Origin: Prosthecomicrobium sp. N25
GTDB taxonomy: Bacteria; Pseudomonadota; Alphaproteobacteria; Rhizobiales; Ancalomicrobiaceae
Direction: 5' to 3'
Length of the DNA: 64,000 nt
Assembly: GCF_037203705.1 (NCBI RefSeq)
Contig: NZ_JBBCAT010000002.1
Coordinates: 124,001-188,000 of the forward strand
A program made the translations under genes and the position numbers. Each line of letters begins with the position of its first letter. The stretch's first letter is position 1. Shown here in pieces: positions 38,268-48,176 of the stretch. The notes under the pieces are model-generated. The model saw nothing but the letters and a program-made list of their open reading frames with translations, was not told where the DNA came from and did no database searches.

Positions 38268-38980
38268 CAGAGGATCGCCATCCGCTGCAGGTCGACGAGG
38301 CGGCCGATGCCGGTCCGCGCGAGGCCGAGGAGGGCGTGCAGCTGCTCCTCCGTGAAGGGCTTGCCCTCGGCCGTGCCCTGGATCTCGACGATGCCGCCCG
38401 AGCCGGTCATGACGAAGTTGGCGTCGGTCTCGGCGGCGGAGTCCTCCACATAGTCGAGGTCTAGAACCGGCTCGCCCTTGACGATGCCGCAGGAGACCGC
38501 GGCGACGTGGTCGCGCAGCACCTTGGTCTTGATCAGGTCGCGGGCGCGCATCCAGGCGAGGCAGTCGTTGAGGGCGATCCAGGCGCCGGTGATCGAGGCG
38601 GTGCGGGTGCCGCCGTCCGCCTGGATCACGTCGCAGTCGACCGAGATCTGGCGCTCGCCGAGGGCCTCCAGGTCGACGACGGCGCGCAGCGAGCGGCCGA
38701 TCAGGCGCTGGATCTCCTGCGTGCGGCCGGAGGGCTTGCCGGCGTTCACCTCGCGGCGGGTGCGGTCGTGTGTGGCGCGCGGCAGCATGCCGTATTCGGC
38801 GGTGACCCAGCCGCGGCGCTGGCCGCGAAGCCAGGACGGGACGCCCTCCTCCAGGCTCGCCGTGCAGTAGACGTGCGTGTCGCCGAACTTCACCAGGCAG
38901 GAGCCCTCGGCATGCTTGGAGACACCTCTCTCGAGGGTCACGGGGCGCATCTCGTCGGGCGCGCGCTTGGATGGACGCAT
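38267..38980 (-). CDS. rph: ribonuclease PH
   Basis: Phosphorolytic 3'-5' exoribonuclease trimming tRNA precursors. 237 residues, normal length. Marks: [69 protein letters not shown]. Start at ATG 38980 ([14 protein letters not shown]); the frame is open to 39103 but with no family similarity. First gene of rph-rdgB-hemW and divergent from hrcA. Confidence 0.95.
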   Translation of the reverse strand: MRPSKRAPDEMRPVTLERGVSKHAEGSCLVKFGDTHVYCTASLEEGVPSWLRGQRRGWVTAEYGMLPRATHDRTRREVNAGKPSGRTQEIQRLIGRSLRAVVDLEALGERQISVDCDVIQADGGTRTASITGAWIALNDCLAWMRARDLIKTKVLRDHVAAVSCGIVKGEPVLDLDYVEDSAAETDANFVMTGSGGIVEIQGTAEGKPFTEEQLHALLGLARTGIGRLVDLQRMAIL

Positions 38981-39133
38981 TCGGCGGTCTCGCTTCTCGG
39001 GTCGATCCGGGTTCCGTACTCCTCGACGGCGCGGCGAGCAAGCCGAAAGGGGAACCGAGACGGCCTCCGGGTGATTGAACGGCGCGGCCAGCCGTGGTTC
39101 CATCGGCGGCGGTAAGGCGAGGACAGGAGGTCC

Positions 39134-40213
39134 ATGACGAAGGCCGTGACCATCCCCCCGAGCAACAGCCTGTCGCAGCTCGACGAACGCTCGCGCGAGA
39201 TCTTCAAGCGCATCGTCGAGGCCTATCTCGACACCGGCGAGCCGGTCGGTTCGCGCAACGTCTCGCGCGTCCTGCCCATGACGCTATCGCCCGCCTCGGT
39301 GCGCAATGTCATGCAGGACCTGGAGCATCTCGGCCTCATCTATGCGCCGCACACGTCGGCCGGGCGTCTGCCGACCGAGCAGGGCCTGCGCTTCTTCGTC
39401 GACGCGCTCCTGGAGATCGGCGACATCGCCCAGGACGAGCGGGCGCGTATAGAGGCCGAGATGAAGGCCGGCGGCGAGACGCGCCCGATGGAGAAGGTGC
39501 TCACGGAAGCGAGCCAGATGCTGTCCGGCCTGTCACGCGGGGCCGGCGTGGTGCTGACCCACAAGGCGGACCTTCGGCTGAAGCACATCGAGTTCGTCCG
39601 GCTGGAGCCGCAGAAGGGCCTCGTGGTGCTGGTCAGCGAGGACGGCACGGTGGAGAACCGGATCGTCGACCTGCCGGCCGGCCTGCCGCCTTCGGCGCTG
39701 GTCGAAGCCTCGAACTTCCTCAACGCCAACATCCGCGGCCGGACGCTCGCGGAGGCGCGGGCGGAGAACGAGCGGCTGCAGGCGGAGCGCCAGGCGCGGC
39801 TCGACGAGCTGACCGCGCGGGTGGTGCAGGCCGGGCTCGCGACCTGGGCGGGCGCCGCGGAGGACCGGCCGCAGCAGCTCATCGTGCGCGGCCGCGCCAA
39901 CCTGCTCGAGGACGTCAAGGCGGCGGAGGACCTGGAACGCCTCCGGCTCCTCTTCGACGACCTGGAGCGCAACCGGGACCTGATCCAGCTTCTCGGCTCC
40001 GCGGAACGGGGCGAAGGGGTCAGGATCTTCATCGGCTCGGAGAACAAGCTCTTCTCGCTCTCAGGCTCCTCGCTGGTGGTCTCGCCCTACCGCGACAAGG
40101 AGAACCGGATCGTCGGCGCGCTCGGCGTGATCGGCCCGACCCGCCTCAACTACGGCCGCATCATCCCGATGGTCGACTTCACCGCCAAGATGGTCGGCAA
40201 GGTGCTGGGGTGA
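39134..40213 (+). CDS. hrcA: heat-inducible transcription repressor HrcA
   Basis: Represses groESL-type chaperone operons by binding the CIRCE inverted repeat; its activity depends on GroEL. 359 residues. N-terminal winged helix ([25 protein letters not shown], with [20 protein letters not shown]), middle GAF-like domain, C-terminal [39 protein letters not shown] 39134 follows GGAGG by 4 bp. I see no CIRCE element in the gap to rph. grpE, the usual downstream gene, is absent; hslVU follows. Confidence 0.94.
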   Translation: MTKAVTIPPSNSLSQLDERSREIFKRIVEAYLDTGEPVGSRNVSRVLPMTLSPASVRNVMQDLEHLGLIYAPHTSAGRLPTEQGLRFFVDALLEIGDIAQDERARIEAEMKAGGETRPMEKVLTEASQMLSGLSRGAGVVLTHKADLRLKHIEFVRLEPQKGLVVLVSEDGTVENRIVDLPAGLPPSALVEASNFLNANIRGRTLAEARAENERLQAERQARLDELTARVVQAGLATWAGAAEDRPQQLIVRGRANLLEDVKAAEDLERLRLLFDDLERNRDLIQLLGSAERGEGVRIFIGSENKLFSLSGSSLVVSPYRDKENRIVGALGVIGPTRLNYGRIIPMVDFTAKMVGKVLG

Positions 40214-40358
40214 GGCGGCGGCTGACCCTGTGGAAATCCCGCGAGGGCATGACTAAGTGAAGGCGCGTGGCGGGACGCCCGTCCCGCCGTTCGTATCGCC
40301 GTCCGCGTTCGGCCATCCTCCCGATCGCGCGCCCGCGGGCCGGCCGGAGTCGCTTTCC

Positions 40359-40922
40359 ATGGACAATCAACAGGGTTCGCCCCTCGCCTGGCACGGCACA
40401 ACCATCCTGGCGGTGCGCAAGGCGGGCCGGGTGGTCATCGCCGGCGACGGGCAGGTGAGCCTCGGGCAGACGGTCTTGAAGTCGACCGCCCGCAAGGTGC
40501 GGCGCATCGCCAAGGGCGAGGTGATCGCCGGCTTCGCGGGCGCCACCGCGGACGCCTTCACGCTGTTCGAGCGGCTGGAGTCGAAGCTCGAGCAGTATCC
40601 GCGGCAGCTGACGCGGGCCTGCGTGGAGCTCGCCAAGGACTGGCGGTCGGACCGCTACCTGCGCAAGCTCGAGGCCATGATGCTGGTCGCCGACAAGACG
40701 GTCACGCTGGTGGTCACCGGCAACGGCGACGTGCTTGAGCCTGAGGGCGACGTCATGGGCATCGGGTCGGGCGGCAACTATGCGCTGGCGGCCGCCCGGG
40801 CGCTCGTCGACCTCGACCTCGACGCGGAGGCGATCGCCCGCAAGGCGATGGGCGTGGCCGCCGAGATCTGCGTCTACACCAACACCAACCTCACCATCGA
40901 AACGCTCGACAGCGAGCGCTGA
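40359..40922 (+). CDS. hslV: ATP-dependent protease subunit HslV (ClpQ)
   Basis: Proteolytic core of the HslUV (ClpYQ) protease, an N-terminal threonine hydrolase forming two stacked hexamers. 187 residues encoded. The nucleophile is expected to be T14 in HGTTILAVR, exposed by removing a 13-residue propeptide; the longer propeptide is usual in alphaproteobacteria. Other marks: [50 protein letters not shown] 40359 with GGAG 10 bp upstream; a GTG at 40257 opens the frame but encodes unrelated residues. Confidence 0.95.
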   Translation: MDNQQGSPLAWHGTTILAVRKAGRVVIAGDGQVSLGQTVLKSTARKVRRIAKGEVIAGFAGATADAFTLFERLESKLEQYPRQLTRACVELAKDWRSDRYLRKLEAMMLVADKTVTLVVTGNGDVLEPEGDVMGIGSGGNYALAAARALVDLDLDAEAIARKAMGVAAEICVYTNTNLTIETLDSER

Positions 40923-40954
40923 GCCGGGCCCGGCCCCAACGGATTTTTTGAGCG

Positions 40955-42268
40955 ATGACCCAGTTCTCCCCGCGCGAGATCGTGTCCGAACTCGACCGCT
41001 ACATCGTCGGCCAGAAGGAGGCGAAGCGGGCGGTCGCCATCGCCCTCCGCAACCGCTGGCGCCGCCAGCAGCTGACCGGCGCCATGCGGGACGAGGTGCT
41101 GCCGAAGAACATCCTGATGATCGGGCCGACCGGCGTCGGCAAGACGGAGATCTCGCGGCGGCTCGCGAAGCTCGCCGGGGCGCCGTTCCTGAAGGTGGAG
41201 GCGACCAAGTTCACCGAGGTCGGCTACGTGGGACGGGACGTCGAGCAGATCGTGCGCGACCTCGTCGAGGTCGGCGTCGGCCTGGTGCGCGAGCAGAAGC
41301 GCAAGGCCGTGGAGGCCAAGGCGCATCTGGCCGCGGAGGAGCGCGTGCTCGACGCGCTGGTCGGCAAGAGCGCGAGCCCGGCGACGCGCGAGAGCTTCCG
41401 GGTGAAGCTGCGCGCCGGCGACCTCGACGACAAGGAGATCGAGATCGAGGTGGCGAGCAGCGGACAGGGCACGCCCAACTTCGAGATTCCCGGCATGCCG
41501 GGCGCCACCATCGGGGTCATGAACCTCGGCGACGTGCTGGGCAAGGCCTTCGGGGGGCAGAAGAAGCCGCGCCGCGTGACCGTCAAGGACAGCCACGGAA
41601 TGCTGCTGACGGAGGAATCCGACAAGCTGCTCGACCAGGATCAGGTGGTCGCGGAGGCGATCCGCTCGGTCGAGAACGACGGTATCGTGTTCCTCGACGA
41701 GATCGACAAGATCTGCGCCCGCAGCGAGGGCGGCCGCGCCGGGGCCGACGTCAGCCGCGAAGGCGTGCAGCGCGACCTGCTGCCGCTCATCGAGGGCACG
41801 ACGGTGGCCACCAAGTACGGGCCGGTGAAGACGGACCACATCCTCTTCATCGCGTCGGGGGCCTTCCACGTGGCGACGCCGGCCGACCTGCTGCCCGAGC
41901 TGCAGGGCCGCCTGCCGATCCGCGTGGAGCTGAAGCCGCTCGACCGGGACGACTTCCGCCGCATCCTGACCGAGACCGAGGCGAGCCTGATCAAGCAGTA
42001 CGTGGCCCTGATGGCGACGGAAGGCCTGACCATCAGCTTCACGGACGACTGCATCGACGAGATCGCCTCGGTGGCGGTCGACATCAATGCGACCGTGGAG
42101 AACATCGGCGCCCGCCGGCTGCAGACCGTGATGGAGCGCGTCCTCGACGAGATCTCGTTCACGGCGCCCGACCAGGCCGGCGAAGAGGTCGTGATCGACC
42201 GCGCCTATGTGCGGGACCACATCGGCGACCTCGCCAAGAACGCGGACCTCAGCCGGTTCATCCTCTGA
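40955..42268 (+). CDS. hslU: ATP-dependent protease ATPase subunit HslU (ClpY)
   Basis: AAA+ unfoldase that feeds substrates to HslV. 437 residues. Walker A GPTGVGKT at 57-64, inserted I-domain (about 110-240), pore loop [18 protein letters not shown], Walker [12 protein letters not shown], sensor-2 [16 protein letters not shown] and the C-terminal tail LSRFIL that docks in HslV. Begins 32 bp after hslV. Confidence 0.97.
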   Translation: MTQFSPREIVSELDRYIVGQKEAKRAVAIALRNRWRRQQLTGAMRDEVLPKNILMIGPTGVGKTEISRRLAKLAGAPFLKVEATKFTEVGYVGRDVEQIVRDLVEVGVGLVREQKRKAVEAKAHLAAEERVLDALVGKSASPATRESFRVKLRAGDLDDKEIEIEVASSGQGTPNFEIPGMPGATIGVMNLGDVLGKAFGGQKKPRRVTVKDSHGMLLTEESDKLLDQDQVVAEAIRSVENDGIVFLDEIDKICARSEGGRAGADVSREGVQRDLLPLIEGTTVATKYGPVKTDHILFIASGAFHVATPADLLPELQGRLPIRVELKPLDRDDFRRILTETEASLIKQYVALMATEGLTISFTDDCIDEIASVAVDINATVENIGARRLQTVMERVLDEISFTAPDQAGEEVVIDRAYVRDHIGDLAKNADLSRFIL

Positions 42269-42346
42269 CGGCTTGCCGACTCCTTCGGGTCGGACCCATC
42301 CGGCTCGACCTCTCGATCTGCGCCGCGAGGCCGGACGCTCGGTTGG

Positions 42347-42370
42347 ATGCCCGGGACAGAGCCCGGGCAT
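42347..42370. repeat. REP-like palindrome
   Basis: ATGCCCGGG (42347-42355), loop ACAGAG, CCCGGGCAT (42362-42370): a perfect 9-bp stem followed by GACAG. The pattern ATGCCCGGG-loop-CCCGGGCATGAC is a familiar intergenic repeat in alphaproteobacteria. It lies between the convergent hslU and xre genes, where it may also end transcripts. Confidence 0.6.
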
Positions 42371-42417
42371 GACAGAGACTGAGTCCGTGCAAGGGTCATG
42401 TCTCGGGCCACCCGCCG

Positions 42418-42789
42418 TCACACCCCGTCCTTGGCGGCCGCGGCGCGGACCCGGAAGCTGAGGTCCTTTAGGGAGGCCTTGGAGAGGCCCCGGATCTTCA
42501 CGGCCAGGAGGTTGGCGAGCTCGGTGGCCTCCGGGGCGAGGCCGGCGGTGTCGATGACGACCCGGGGGTCCGAGCTCTCGGCGAGGCGCTGGAGTTCCTC
42601 GGCCTCGTCCCAGATCACGTTGAAGTAGGCGATGATGCGCTGGACCATGTACCAGGTCGGCACGCCGCGCTTGCCGTGCTCGAGGGCCGAAAGGTAGGCG
42701 GAGGAGACCCCGAGGGCGCTCGCCATCTCCTTCAAGGTGACGTTGCGGGCGCGGCGGAGCTCGCGGACCTTGGCGCCGAACGGGGTCAT
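42418..42789 (-). CDS. XRE-type helix-turn-helix transcriptional regulator
   Basis: Small DNA-binding protein of 123 residues. The N-terminal cro/C1-type HTH spans about residues 5-60: VRELRRARNVTLKEMASALG, then SSAYLSALEHGKRG. The remainder is helical with no recognised ligand domain. The ATG 42789 overlaps the smr stop by 4 bp (ATGA). The mltA-smr-xre string is common in Rhizobiales, but its regulatory target is unknown to me. Confidence 0.85.
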   Translation of the reverse strand: MTPFGAKVRELRRARNVTLKEMASALGVSSAYLSALEHGKRGVPTWYMVQRIIAYFNVIWDEAEELQRLAESSDPRVVIDTAGLAPEATELANLLAVKIRGLSKASLKDLSFRVRAAAAKDGV

Positions 42790-43427
42790 GCACCGCCCTC
42801 CACCCTGAAGCGCCGCGCCTTGCGCAGGCGGACATAGAGCGCGCCGGCGCCGCCGTGGGCGAGATGCGCCTCCTCGAAGCCGACCACGTAGTCGCGCATG
42901 TCCGGCAGGGCCAGCCATTGCGGCACGACGCGGCGCAGGATGCCGCGCTCGTCCGGGTCGCGGAACCCGCCCTGGACCGGCCGGGCGCCCTTGCCGGTGA
43001 TGACGATCACCATGCGGGCGCCGCGTGCCTGGGCGCCGGCGACGAAGCGGCGTAGCGCCGCATGCGCCTCGTGCTGGGTCATGCCGTGCAGGTCGAGGCG
43101 CTCGTCGACGCCCATCGTGCCGCGGACGAGCTTGCGCTTGGTGCGCTGGTCGATCGGGGCGAGCGGCGTCGGCTGCGGGCGAGCCTTCGGCTTCGCGGGC
43201 GCAGGATCGGGGCGCGGCTGGGGGGGATGCGGATGGGCGGTCGGCGATGCGGCGGAAACCGGGGCGTCGTCGTGGACCGGCTCGATCATCGACTCGGCGG
43301 GGGGCGGCGGCGCGGCCTTGCGGCGGCGGGTCTTGCGTCCGGGCTCGAGCGGCGCCACCGACTCGGCGACCTTGCGCCACAACGCCCGCTCCTCCTCGCT
43401 CAGGTCGCGCTTGCGCCGGCTCGCCAT
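42786..43427 (-). CDS. Smr/MutS2-domain protein
   Basis: 213-residue protein with a C-terminal Smr domain, a fold with nicking endonuclease or RNase activity in several relatives. The first 110 residues are basic and then proline-rich, probably disordered. The Smr motifs are RLDLHGMTQHEA and VITGKGARP, with HGGAGALYVRLRK near the end. Starts at ATG 43427, one base after the mltA stop, and overlaps the following xre start. Function in the cell is not established; nucleic-acid repair or ribosome rescue are family-based possibilities. Confidence 0.85.
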   Translation of the reverse strand: MASRRKRDLSEEERALWRKVAESVAPLEPGRKTRRRKAAPPPPAESMIEPVHDDAPVSAASPTAHPHPPQPRPDPAPAKPKARPQPTPLAPIDQRTKRKLVRGTMGVDERLDLHGMTQHEAHAALRRFVAGAQARGARMVIVITGKGARPVQGGFRDPDERGILRRVVPQWLALPDMRDYVVGFEEAHLAHGGAGALYVRLRKARRFRVEGGA

Positions 43428-43428
43428 G

Positions 43429-44544
43429 TCAGTCCCTCGGCACCAGGACGACGAAGGACCGGGGCTCGTGGCGGACGTACCCGGCAAGGACGCCGGCCTC
43501 GGGCCCGCAACCGACGAAGACGTCGCCCCGGGCCGGGCCGACGATGGCCGAGCCGGTGTCCTGGGCGACCATCAGGCGGCGGACCGGCGCCAGGGCGCCG
43601 CCGGGGCCGAACGGCAGGTCGGCGTCGAGGAAGACGGGCGTGCCGAAGGTGTGCAGGCGGCGGTCGACGGCGAGGGACCGGCCCGGCGTCAGCTGCACCC
43701 CGGCGGCCGCCACGGCGCCGAGCGCGGGGTCCAGGCCGTCGAGCACCTTGAAGAAGATGTAGGAGCGGTTCTCGCGCATCAGCGCGCGGCCGGCCGCCGG
43801 GTCGGCCTCCAACCAGGCCCGGAGCCGGTCGGCCGTCATGGCCTCGGCGGGCGCCACGCCGCGCTCCACGAGCCGGCGGCCGATGGAGGTGTAGGGCCAG
43901 CCGGCCTTGCCGTCATACGCGACCCGGAGCGGGTCGCGGCCGGGCAGGCGGATGCGCGCGGAACCCTGGACGTGGATGAAGAAGGCGTCCACGGGGCTTT
44001 CCAGCCAGACCAGCTCGAGGCCGCGGCCCGCCAGGGCGCCGTCCTCGATCTCGGCGCGGTCGAAATAGGGTACCAGCCCGTCCGGGGCTCGGCGGGCGAA
44101 GGCGAAGGACGGGTCCATGCCGGCCGGGCGATTGCGGTCGTTGACGTCGACGAGGTCGTCGGGGCGGGCCAGGAGCGGGACGGCGAAGCGCCCGGTGCGG
44201 ACGGGCGAGCCCTCGACTTCCGGTTCGTAGTAGCCGGTCAGGAAAGGCCGGCCCTCGGTCGGGCGAACGCGGAAGGGCGCAAAGGAGGTCTCGAAGAAGC
44301 GGCGGCAGGCCGCGTCGCCCTCGGGGTTCTCCGCGAGAAGGCGGCGCGCGACGCGCGCGAGTGCCTCGCCGTCGACCCCCGCCGGCCCGAAGGCGGCATC
44401 GGCCAGAGTGCGGGACTTCGGCGCCGCGCCGGCGATGTGGCGGGCGGTCAGCCGGAAGGCCGCCATGGCTTCGGCGTGGCGGTCCTCGGCCCAGCCGGGC
44501 AGGTCCGCGAAGGCGAGGGGTTCGAGGCTTGCGGCGGCGGTCAT
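43429..44544 (-). CDS. mltA: membrane-bound lytic murein transglycosylase A (MltA-like)
   Basis: Cleaves peptidoglycan glycan strands to anhydromuropeptides. 371 residues. MltA domain from about residue 60 (FLTGYYEPEVEGS, the mark of the family) and the C-terminal 3D domain with RLMVAQDTGSAIVGPARGDVFVG, whose aspartates include the catalytic one. No obvious signal peptide or lipobox follows the ATG at 44544 (MTAAASLEPLAFADL), which is odd for a periplasmic enzyme; an upstream start is possible. Confidence 0.88.
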   Translation of the reverse strand: MTAAASLEPLAFADLPGWAEDRHAEAMAAFRLTARHIAGAAPKSRTLADAAFGPAGVDGEALARVARRLLAENPEGDAACRRFFETSFAPFRVRPTEGRPFLTGYYEPEVEGSPVRTGRFAVPLLARPDDLVDVNDRNRPAGMDPSFAFARRAPDGLVPYFDRAEIEDGALAGRGLELVWLESPVDAFFIHVQGSARIRLPGRDPLRVAYDGKAGWPYTSIGRRLVERGVAPAEAMTADRLRAWLEADPAAGRALMRENRSYIFFKVLDGLDPALGAVAAAGVQLTPGRSLAVDRRLHTFGTPVFLDADLPFGPGGALAPVRRLMVAQDTGSAIVGPARGDVFVGCGPEAGVLAGYVRHEPRSFVVLVPRD

Positions 44545-44616
44545 CGGGGGCGGGGCAGCGGCGTCGGAGACGGGAGATCGCGGCCGGCACCCGCCACTTT
44601 CCCGGCCTCGGCGGGG

Positions 44617-45318
44617 TCAGTCGGGGGTCTGGGTGGCGACGAGATACCAGTTCGGGTCGCTCGACGTGGCATTCCGCTCGAAGGTCCAGACGTCGACGAG
44701 CTCGGCGACCTTGCCCGGATCGCCGTCCACCACCTCGCCCTTCTGGTCGCGGGTGACGGTGATCAGGTGGCTGACGAAGCGGACGGTGATCTGCACGAGC
44801 GAGCCGCGCAGGGAGGCCTCGACGATCTCGGCCTTGTCGATACCCACGAAGGTGGTCTCGACCGTCTCGCCGCGCGCCTCGCGGTCCTGGATGGCGGCCA
44901 CGAAGCCGTCGTAGACCTCGCGGGAGAGGAGCGGCTTCAGCGCCTTGCGGTCGCCCGCCGCGAAGCTCGTCACGATCATCTCGTAGGCGATGCGCGCGCC
45001 GGCCAGGAAGCCGTTCGGATCGAAGGTACGGTCGGCCGAGACGATGGTCCTCAGCGCCCGGTCGAGCGCCGGGCTCTTGGCGAGGGGCGGAGCCGGCGCC
45101 TCGGCGGCCTCGGGGGCCCCGACGCCGTTCGGGCGCGGCATGGGGATGACGTTGTCGCGGTCGGCGGCGTTGTCGACCCGGTCGCGGTTGGCATAGGGCG
45201 GCTCGATCGGGGGCCGCTCGCTGCCGGTCTTGCGCCCGAGCACGCTGCGGAGCCGCAGGAAGATGACCACCGCCAGCACGAGGAAGATGATGTTGTAGAT
45301 ATCCAGGAACTGACCCAT
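44617..45318 (-). CDS. timA: Tim44/TimA family membrane-associated protein
   Basis: Inner-membrane protein of 233 residues related to mitochondrial Tim44. One N-terminal membrane helix (IYNIIFLVLAVVIFLRLRSVLG), a polar linker with a proline-rich stretch, then the Tim44-like domain from about residue 85 (FLAGARIAYEMIVTSFAAGD to WTFERN). In alphaproteobacteria TimA is membrane-anchored; its exact function is not settled. Start ATG 45318, preceded by AGGTCCG; the frame runs further up without support. Divergent from fxsA; the 246-bp gap between them shows no clear site. Confidence 0.88.
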   Translation of the reverse strand: MGQFLDIYNIIFLVLAVVIFLRLRSVLGRKTGSERPPIEPPYANRDRVDNAADRDNVIPMPRPNGVGAPEAAEAPAPPLAKSPALDRALRTIVSADRTFDPNGFLAGARIAYEMIVTSFAAGDRKALKPLLSREVYDGFVAAIQDREARGETVETTFVGIDKAEIVEASLRGSLVQITVRFVSHLITVTRDQKGEVVDGDPGKVAELVDVWTFERNATSSDPNWYLVATQTPD

Positions 45319-45564
45319 CGGACCTCGACCTCGCGCGCGACGGCTCCGGCCCGAAGGCGGGGCCCGCGCCGTGTTATGTATGCTATCCCATCCTGCGATC
45401 CAGACGGAATCGTCGGCCGGGGCCGTTTTCGCGACCCTCCATCCCACAGGCTGCACGAAACGTGAAGATCACGGGGCGGCCCGCATCTTTCCCCGGCGGC
45501 CGGCCGACCCCATCTGAACCGCCATCGGCGGACGCATGGCGCCGCCCACCGAGGATTCGTGACG

Positions 45565-46068
45565 ATGCCCTTCGGGCTCCTGCTTCTCGTCGGCCTCGCG
45601 GCCTGGCCATTCCTGGAGATCGCGGCCTTCATCGCCGTGGGGCGCGAGATCGGCATCCTGCCGACCCTTCTGACGATCGTCGCGACGTCGGCGACCGGCG
45701 CGCTGCTGCTCAGGGTCCAGGGCCTCTCGGCCCTGAACGCCATCCGTCGCGACCTGAGGGCCGGCGGCCTGCCCGTCAACGCGCTCGGCCATGCCGCCCT
45801 GATCGGGATCGGCGGGCTGATGCTGCTCCTGCCCGGCTTCGTCAGCGACGTCGTCGGCCTGCTCCTGTTCCTGCCGCCCGTCCGCAGCCTGATCCTGGCG
45901 GCGCTCTCCCGCAATGCCAGCGTGGTCGTCGTGCGCTCGCGCCAGTCGCGGCGCGTGCTCGACCTGGAGCCCGAGGAGTGGCAGCGCCGGGGGGACGACG
46001 GGCCGGGGCCCGAGGGCTACCGCCCGGCTCTCCCCGAGGCCGATCGGCGGGAGCCGCCGCGGCCCTGA
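45565..46068 (+). CDS. fxsA: FxsA family membrane protein
   Basis: Inner-membrane protein of 167 residues. FxsA-domain patterns: PFLEIAAFIAVG, LLTIVATSATGALLLRVQG, and LMLLLPGFVSDVVGLLLFLPP, forming about three membrane segments; the C-terminal 50 residues are charged and soluble. E. coli FxsA relieves exclusion of phage T7 when overproduced; the native role is unknown. ATG 45565 is 9 bp after GAGGA; the GTG at 45559 is the alternative. Lies next to secB, as in other alphaproteobacteria. Confidence 0.88.
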   Translation: MPFGLLLLVGLAAWPFLEIAAFIAVGREIGILPTLLTIVATSATGALLLRVQGLSALNAIRRDLRAGGLPVNALGHAALIGIGGLMLLLPGFVSDVVGLLLFLPPVRSLILAALSRNASVVVVRSRQSRRVLDLEPEEWQRRGDDGPGPEGYRPALPEADRREPPRP

Positions 46069-46214
46069 GGCTGCGGCCGGGTCCGCAGGGGCGGTTTCCG
46101 GCCATTCGGCTTGTCGGGCCCGGCGGGGCGTGCTAGCGGGGTGCCTCCCCGGAGCGAAGGATCGGCCAGCTCGGCCCGGTCGCGTGCTCCGGCCCGCGAT
46201 CTTCCGAGGAAACC

Positions 46215-46706
46215 ATGACCGACATCGACGGCAACGCCCGTTCCAACATCGGCGGCCCCGCGCCGACCGAAGCGCCGTCCATCAACGTGCTCGCCCAGTA
46301 CGTGAAGGATCTCTCCTTCGAGAACCCGAACGCGCCGCAGTCGCTGCAGCCGCGCGAGAACGGGCCGGCGCTCAACATCAACGTGAACGTCGGCGCGCGC
46401 CCGCTCTCCAACACCGAGTTCGAGGTCGACCTGACCCTGCAGGCCCGGGCCGCGCAGGGGCAGGAGGTCGTGTTCGCGGTGGAGATCGTCTATTCGGGCC
46501 TGTTCCGGATCGTGAACGTGCCGGAGGAGCACCTGCACCCCTTCGTGCTCATCGAGTGCCCGCGGCTGCTCTTCCCCTTCGCGCGCCAGATCGTCTCGGA
46601 CGCCACGCGCAACGGCGGTTTCCCCCCGCTGATGATCGACCCGATCGACTTCGTGGCGCTCTACCAGCAGAACATGGCGCAGGCGCAGGCCGCCCAGCCT
46701 AACTGA
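46215..46706 (+). CDS. secB: protein-export chaperone SecB
   Basis: Cytoplasmic tetrameric chaperone that keeps preproteins unfolded and hands them to SecA. 163 residues. Marks: [16 protein letters not shown] at the N-terminus, [19 protein letters not shown], and the C-terminal [37 protein letters not shown] 46215 follows GAGGAAACC. Ends 27 bp before a strong terminator. Confidence 0.96.
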   Translation: MTDIDGNARSNIGGPAPTEAPSINVLAQYVKDLSFENPNAPQSLQPRENGPALNINVNVGARPLSNTEFEVDLTLQARAAQGQEVVFAVEIVYSGLFRIVNVPEEHLHPFVLIECPRLLFPFARQIVSDATRNGGFPPLMIDPIDFVALYQQNMAQAQAAQPN

Positions 46707-46733
46707 CCGCCGCGGTCCGTCGGACGATCAAGA

Positions 46734-46758
46734 AGCCCGGCTCCGGCCGGGCTTTTTC
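46734..46758. terminator. Rho-independent terminator between secB and dnaQ
   Basis: AAGCCCGGC (46734-46742), loop TCCG, GCCGGGCTT (46747-46755), running into TTTTT (46754-46758). A perfect 9-bp GC stem. The A-run on the other side (AAGAAG) makes it partly usable for the convergent dnaQ transcript too. Confidence 0.88.
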
Positions 46759-46781
46759 GTTCCGGACCGGCGCAGCCCGGT

Positions 46782-47516
46782 TCAGCCGGCCAGGGCGGGC
46801 GCCGGGACCTCGGCGGGCTTGTCCTCGTATTTCCTCCAGACCGCCGCGTCGCCGAGCCGGGCCACGAAGGCCTCGTGGGCGGTAATCTCCTCGGGCGTGA
46901 GGCGGGAGGGGAGCGGCACCGGGCGCTGGCGTGCCTGGCGCACCCGGGTGACGTTGCGACTCGTTGTCGCGGTGGCCGTCTCGGTGGCGAGCAGCAGCGC
47001 GGCCTGCCGCCCGCCGATCAGCTCGATGTAGACCTCGGCGAGCAATTCCGAATCGAGCAGCGCGCCGTGCTTGGTGCGGCGGCTGTTGTCGATGCCGTAG
47101 CGGCTGCAGAGCGCGTCGAGGGAGTTCGGCCCGGCCGGATGGCGGCGCTTGGCGAGCGCCAGGCTGTCGACCACCAGGTCCGGCGGGATCGGGCCCCTGC
47201 CGAGGCGGGCGAACTCGGCGTTAAGGAAGCCGATGTCGAAGGCGGCGTTGTGGATGACCAGGCGCGCGCCCTCGATGAAGCGGGCGAACTCCTCCGCCAC
47301 GGCGGCGAAGACCGGCTTGTCGCGCAGGAACTCGTCGGAGAGCCCGTGAACGTCGAAGGCCGCCTTGGGCATCGAGCGTTCCGGGTTGATGTAGACGTGG
47401 AACGTGCGGCCGGTCGCGATGTGGTTGACGAGCTCGATGGCGCCGATTTCGACCACGCGGTCGCCAGTCCTCGGATCGAGGCCGGTCGTTTCTGTATCGA
47501 GGACGATCTCGCGCAA
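46782..47516 (-). CDS. dnaQ: DNA polymerase III epsilon subunit (3'-5' proofreading exonuclease)
   Basis: Proofreading subunit of the replicative polymerase, 244 residues. DEDDh exonuclease: D7 and E9 in LDTETTGLDP, IHNAAFDIGFLN (Exo II Asp), and the H-x4-D Exo III region KHGALLDSELLAEVY. A C-terminal tail after residue 185 binds the alpha subunit. The start codon is TTG (47516) with GGGAG 8 bp upstream. Part of the origin-proximal series ppsR-maf-aroE-coaE-dnaQ. Confidence 0.94.
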   Translation of the reverse strand: MREIVLDTETTGLDPRTGDRVVEIGAIELVNHIATGRTFHVYINPERSMPKAAFDVHGLSDEFLRDKPVFAAVAEEFARFIEGARLVIHNAAFDIGFLNAEFARLGRGPIPPDLVVDSLALAKRRHPAGPNSLDALCSRYGIDNSRRTKHGALLDSELLAEVYIELIGGRQAALLLATETATATTSRNVTRVRQARQRPVPLPSRLTPEEITAHEAFVARLGDAAVWRKYEDKPAEVPAPALAG

Positions 47517-47546
47517 GCTGCGGCTCCCGGGAACAGGGAGACGGAA

Positions 47547-48176
47547 TCACACCGGGGAGTCGGGCGCAAGCCCGCGGCGTCCGACCGTCCCCACCATCTG
47601 GGCGGTCGTCCGCAGGATGCCGTCGACCTGGGCGCGCGCGGCCTCGAGGCCACGGCCGGTGTCGATCACGAAATGGGCGCGGCGGCGCTTCTCGGCGTCC
47701 GGCATCTGCCGGGCCAGGATGGCATCGAGCTTCTCGGCCGTCATGCCGGGACGGGCGAGCACCCGGGCGCGCTGGACCTCCGGCGGGGCGCTGACGACCG
47801 CCACCGCGTCGACGCGGTCCGCCCCTCCGGTCTCGAAGAGGAGCGGGATGTCGAGCAGGACGAGCGGAACGCCGGCGGCGCGGCAGCGGTCCAGGAACGC
47901 GGCCTCCTCGGCGCGGACCAGCGGATGCACGATCGCCTCCAGGCGGGCGATGGCCTCCGGGCGGCCGAGCACGGCGGCGGACAGGCGCTCGCGGTCGACC
48001 GCGCCGTCGCGGGTCGTGCCCGGGAAGGCGGCCTCGACGAACGGCACGGCGGAGCCCCGATAGAGGCGGTGCACGGTCGCATCCGCCTCGTGGACCGGCA
48101 CGCCGCGCTCGGCGAAGATGCCGGCGGTCGTCGACTTGCCCATGCCGATCGAGCCGGTCAGGCCCAGGACGATCAC
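47547..48176 (-). CDS. coaE: dephospho-CoA kinase
   Basis: Phosphorylates dephospho-CoA at the 3'-hydroxyl, the final step of coenzyme A synthesis. 209 residues. P-loop GSIGMGKS at 8-15, then [22 protein letters not shown] and [11 protein letters not shown]. The GTG start (48176) overlaps the aroE stop (GTGA). Followed by dnaQ after 30 bp. Confidence 0.94.
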   Translation of the reverse strand: MIVLGLTGSIGMGKSTTAGIFAERGVPVHEADATVHRLYRGSAVPFVEAAFPGTTRDGAVDRERLSAAVLGRPEAIARLEAIVHPLVRAEEAAFLDRCRAAGVPLVLLDIPLLFETGGADRVDAVAVVSAPPEVQRARVLARPGMTAEKLDAILARQMPDAEKRRRAHFVIDTGRGLEAARAQVDGILRTTAQMVGTVGRRGLAPDSPV

